Source of the DNA: Vreelandella aquamarina
GTDB taxonomy: Bacteria > Pseudomonadota > Gammaproteobacteria > Pseudomonadales > Halomonadaceae
NCBI RefSeq assembly: GCF_020075495.1
Contig: NZ_JABYQT010000003.1
Span: 62,001 to 126,000 of the forward strand
DNA length: 64,000 bases
Reading direction: 5' to 3'
The notes under the pieces are model-generated. The model saw only the letters and a program-made list of their open reading frames with translations, was not told where the DNA came from and ran no database searches. This document shows, piece after piece, positions 62,795-64,000 of the stretch. How positions within the stretch are numbered: the stretch's first letter is position 1; each line of letters opens with the position of its first letter. The translations under genes were made by a program, and so were the position numbers.

Positions 62795-62858
62795 ATTGAA
62801 TTTTCGATTCAATCAAAAAGTGAACCGCTATTCAACCATCGTTGAAGAATCGATTCAC
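62795..62858. promoter_or_regulatory. Palindrome array: candidate operators of the HTH regulator
   Basis: ATTGAAT-N5-ATTCAAT (62795-62813) is a perfect inverted repeat. TTCAAC-N4-GTTGAA (62831-62846) is a second. TTGAA-N7-TTCAC (62842-62858) repeats the TTGAA-N7-TTCA layout of the first, both with CGATTCA in the right half. The array lies in the divergent gap just ahead of the regulator ATG at 62868, where a repressor would block its expression. Confidence 0.6.
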
Positions 62859-62867
62859 ATTGGGGGC

Positions 62868-63278
62868 ATGAATGAAAAAATTATGTTTGCGCAGCGCTTA
62901 AAAACAGCCATGGAATCCGCCGGCTATGATGTTCGCCCATCAACGCTGGAGCGGGAGTTCAACCTGCGCTACTGGGGAAAACCGATCACCTTCCAGGCCG
63001 TCAGACGTTGGCTGCGCGGTGACTCGATCCCTAATCAAGACAAGCTACAGCTTCTGGCAAAGTGGCTGCGCATTGATCCTCACTATTTACGCTACGGCGA
63101 AGGGAGTGCCAACAACGCCTGTGAGCCCTCTTCCCCTCTGGAGGCATCATTCACCAATGAAGAGCGGCAGATATTATCGCTGTATCGAAGCCTGCCCATT
63201 GCCCAGCGCAAGGTAGTGCGCAAGGTGCTGGAGACATTCGTCAGGGCGTATGCAACCGGTGAAACCGGCAAGGCATAG
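62868..63278 (+). CDS. XRE/phage-repressor-type helix-turn-helix regulator
   Basis: A 136-residue predicted DNA-binding protein. Residues about 5-70 form an HTH resembling short phage-type repressors (FAQRLKTAMESAGYDV, then a recognition region ITFQAVRRWLRGDSIPNQDKLQLLAKWL); IDPHYLRYGEG ends the domain. The C-terminal part (EERQILSLYRSLPIAQRKVVRKVLETF) has a helical segment common in such small regulators, and no peptidase domain. The ATG at 62868 is chosen because the palindromes lie before it; a GTG at 62820 is an alternative, which would place some palindromes inside the gene. Confidence 0.78.
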   Translation: MNEKIMFAQRLKTAMESAGYDVRPSTLEREFNLRYWGKPITFQAVRRWLRGDSIPNQDKLQLLAKWLRIDPHYLRYGEGSANNACEPSSPLEASFTNEERQILSLYRSLPIAQRKVVRKVLETFVRAYATGETGKA

Positions 63279-63328
63279 CGCTCCCTCCCCAGACCATCTG
63301 CCTTGCACGGTGGTTACCTGCCGTCTGG

Positions 63329-63364
63329 AACCCTCATGACCCTAATGGGCATGAGGGTTTTTTA
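63329..63364 (+). terminator. Rho-independent terminator after the HTH regulator
   Basis: AACCCTCATG (63329-63338) pairs with CATGAGGGTT (63350-63359), followed by further Ts. A classical intrinsic terminator, perhaps also serving the convergent PAP2 gene, whose stop lies 15 nt further on. Confidence 0.9.
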
Positions 63365-63378
63365 TCGGCTCAAGAGTC

Positions 63379-64000
63379 TCAAAAATGGCGTACGAGCCTG
63401 CCAAAGGCGCTATCGAAGAAAGCCGCCATCCGCTCGATCAGGCGGGTGATGTAGGAGTTGCACAGTAGCCAGGGAAGCACGACCAGCGCGATGGCCAGCG
63501 CCCCGAAGTAGACATCGCTTACCCAGTGACCACCCACCATGATGCGCGGCAGCGTCACAAAGATGGCAACCGCTACCGCAAGCGAGGCGATCAGGCGATC
63601 GGCAAAGCGCAGCATGAAGCTGGCAAATATCATGGCCAGCAGGCCGTGGTCGCTGGGAAAGCTGTTGGAGGCGGTCGCCTTGGCGTCCAGGTAGGTGTAG
63701 TCGTTGAGAAGGTTGACGCCATCGTGCCACAGGGTAGGGCTTGGGCGTGCCATCAACAGGTGCATGTGCAGCATCTCGCCCAGCAGCGCACCCACTGCCG
63801 ACATGATCAAGCCGATCGCCAGCCACTTGGGCCAGCTTCCGTTCCTATCGCGCAGCATGGCAAAAAACAGCATCACAAGCAGTACGCCGAACATTACCTT
63901 GTCAAAGGCGCGAGTATTGAGCAGAGCCAGCGCCTCGACCCAGCGCGGGTATACCGGGCTGATAAACTGATTGAAAAAGAAGAAGACGTCATCATCCAGC
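63379..64000 (-). CDS. PAP2-family membrane phosphatase (5' end beyond window edge)
   Basis: A membrane protein of the phosphatidic-acid-phosphatase type 2 superfamily. The frame is open to the right edge, where LDDDVFFFFNQFISP looks like the typical PAP2 N-terminal region, so only the first residues are missing. Active-site motifs are FPSDHG (with preceding NS) and the third motif PRIMVGGHWVSDVYFG containing catalytic His and Asp; the first motif is ARPSPTLWHDG. About five hydrophobic helices. It may act on undecaprenyl diphosphate or a phospholipid; the substrate is unclear. Confidence 0.85.
   Translation of the reverse strand, partial: LDDDVFFFFNQFISPVYPRWVEALALLNTRAFDKVMFGVLLVMLFFAMLRDRNGSWPKWLAIGLIMSAVGALLGEMLHMHLLMARPSPTLWHDGVNLLNDYTYLDAKATASNSFPSDHGLLAMIFASFMLRFADRLIASLAVAVAIFVTLPRIMVGGHWVSDVYFGALAIALVVLPWLLCNSYITRLIERMAAFFDSAFGRLVRHF

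Overview
The window is a 64 kb chromosomal piece of a high-GC gammaproteobacterium. Gene order and protein character point to an oceanospirillalean of the Halomonas type. That placement is my inference from familiarity with these families, not from a search. Most of it is conserved housekeeping backbone in dense operons. I see no rRNA, tRNA, insertion sequence, prophage or CRISPR array.

Layout: (1) 1-3124, minus strand, coaBC-dut-algC (algC runs off the left edge), divergent from radC (3259-3933). (2) 4023-9610: rpmB-rpmG, mutM, an RlmI-type rRNA methyltransferase, a hotdog thioesterase, alanine dehydrogenase, slyX, and a membrane-anchored cold-shock-domain protein. (3) 9622-13892, minus strand: the lysine/diaminopimelate genes dapC, yffB, dapD and dapE plus a coupled unknown gene, driven by a clear extended -10 promoter. 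(4) 14013-25957: a complete Tad/Flp tight-adherence pilus locus. One arm (flp, tadE-like, tadG, second tadE-like) runs leftward. The other (rcpC/cpaB, rcpA/cpaC, tadZ, tadA, tadB, tadC, tadD, DUF3613 lipoprotein) runs rightward from a shared AT-rich region. The prepilin peptidase lies at the far end, behind glnD. The block sits between dapC and glnD, two core genes that face the same way, so it looks like an inserted accessory module. (5) 25965-50587: glnD-map, then the classical rpsB-tsf-pyrH-frr-uppS-cdsA-dxr-rseP-bamA-skp-lpxD-fabZ-lpxA-lpxB-rnhB-dnaE-accA-tilS superoperon (translation, isoprenoid and phospholipid precursors, outer-membrane assembly, lipid A, replication, fatty-acid synthesis). 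(6) 50532-56301: ppx facing tilS with overlapping ends, then rho behind a long leader, ubiD and a flavin reductase. (7) 56330-57974: a DAHP synthase preceded by two short ORFs rich in aromatic codons and an intrinsic terminator. (8) 58056-64000: small envelope and lipoprotein genes, a glyoxalase, and a lower-GC pair (phytochrome PHY-like protein and HTH regulator) separated by palindromic repeats, then a PAP2 phosphatase cut by the right edge.

The most interesting signal is the control region of the DAHP synthase. Leader ORF 1 has a Tyr-Phe-Gly-Tyr-Trp-Phe run and is followed by a strong rho-independent terminator. Leader ORF 2 has five Tyr codons among its first 17, and its stop codon overlaps the DAHP synthase start in an ATGA junction. 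This looks like a two-stage, ribosome-sensing attenuator for the entry step of aromatic amino-acid synthesis. Other points worth checking are the palindrome array before the HTH regulator, the membrane-tethered cold-shock domain, the Tad insertion, and the rho leader with no trxA between ppx and rho.
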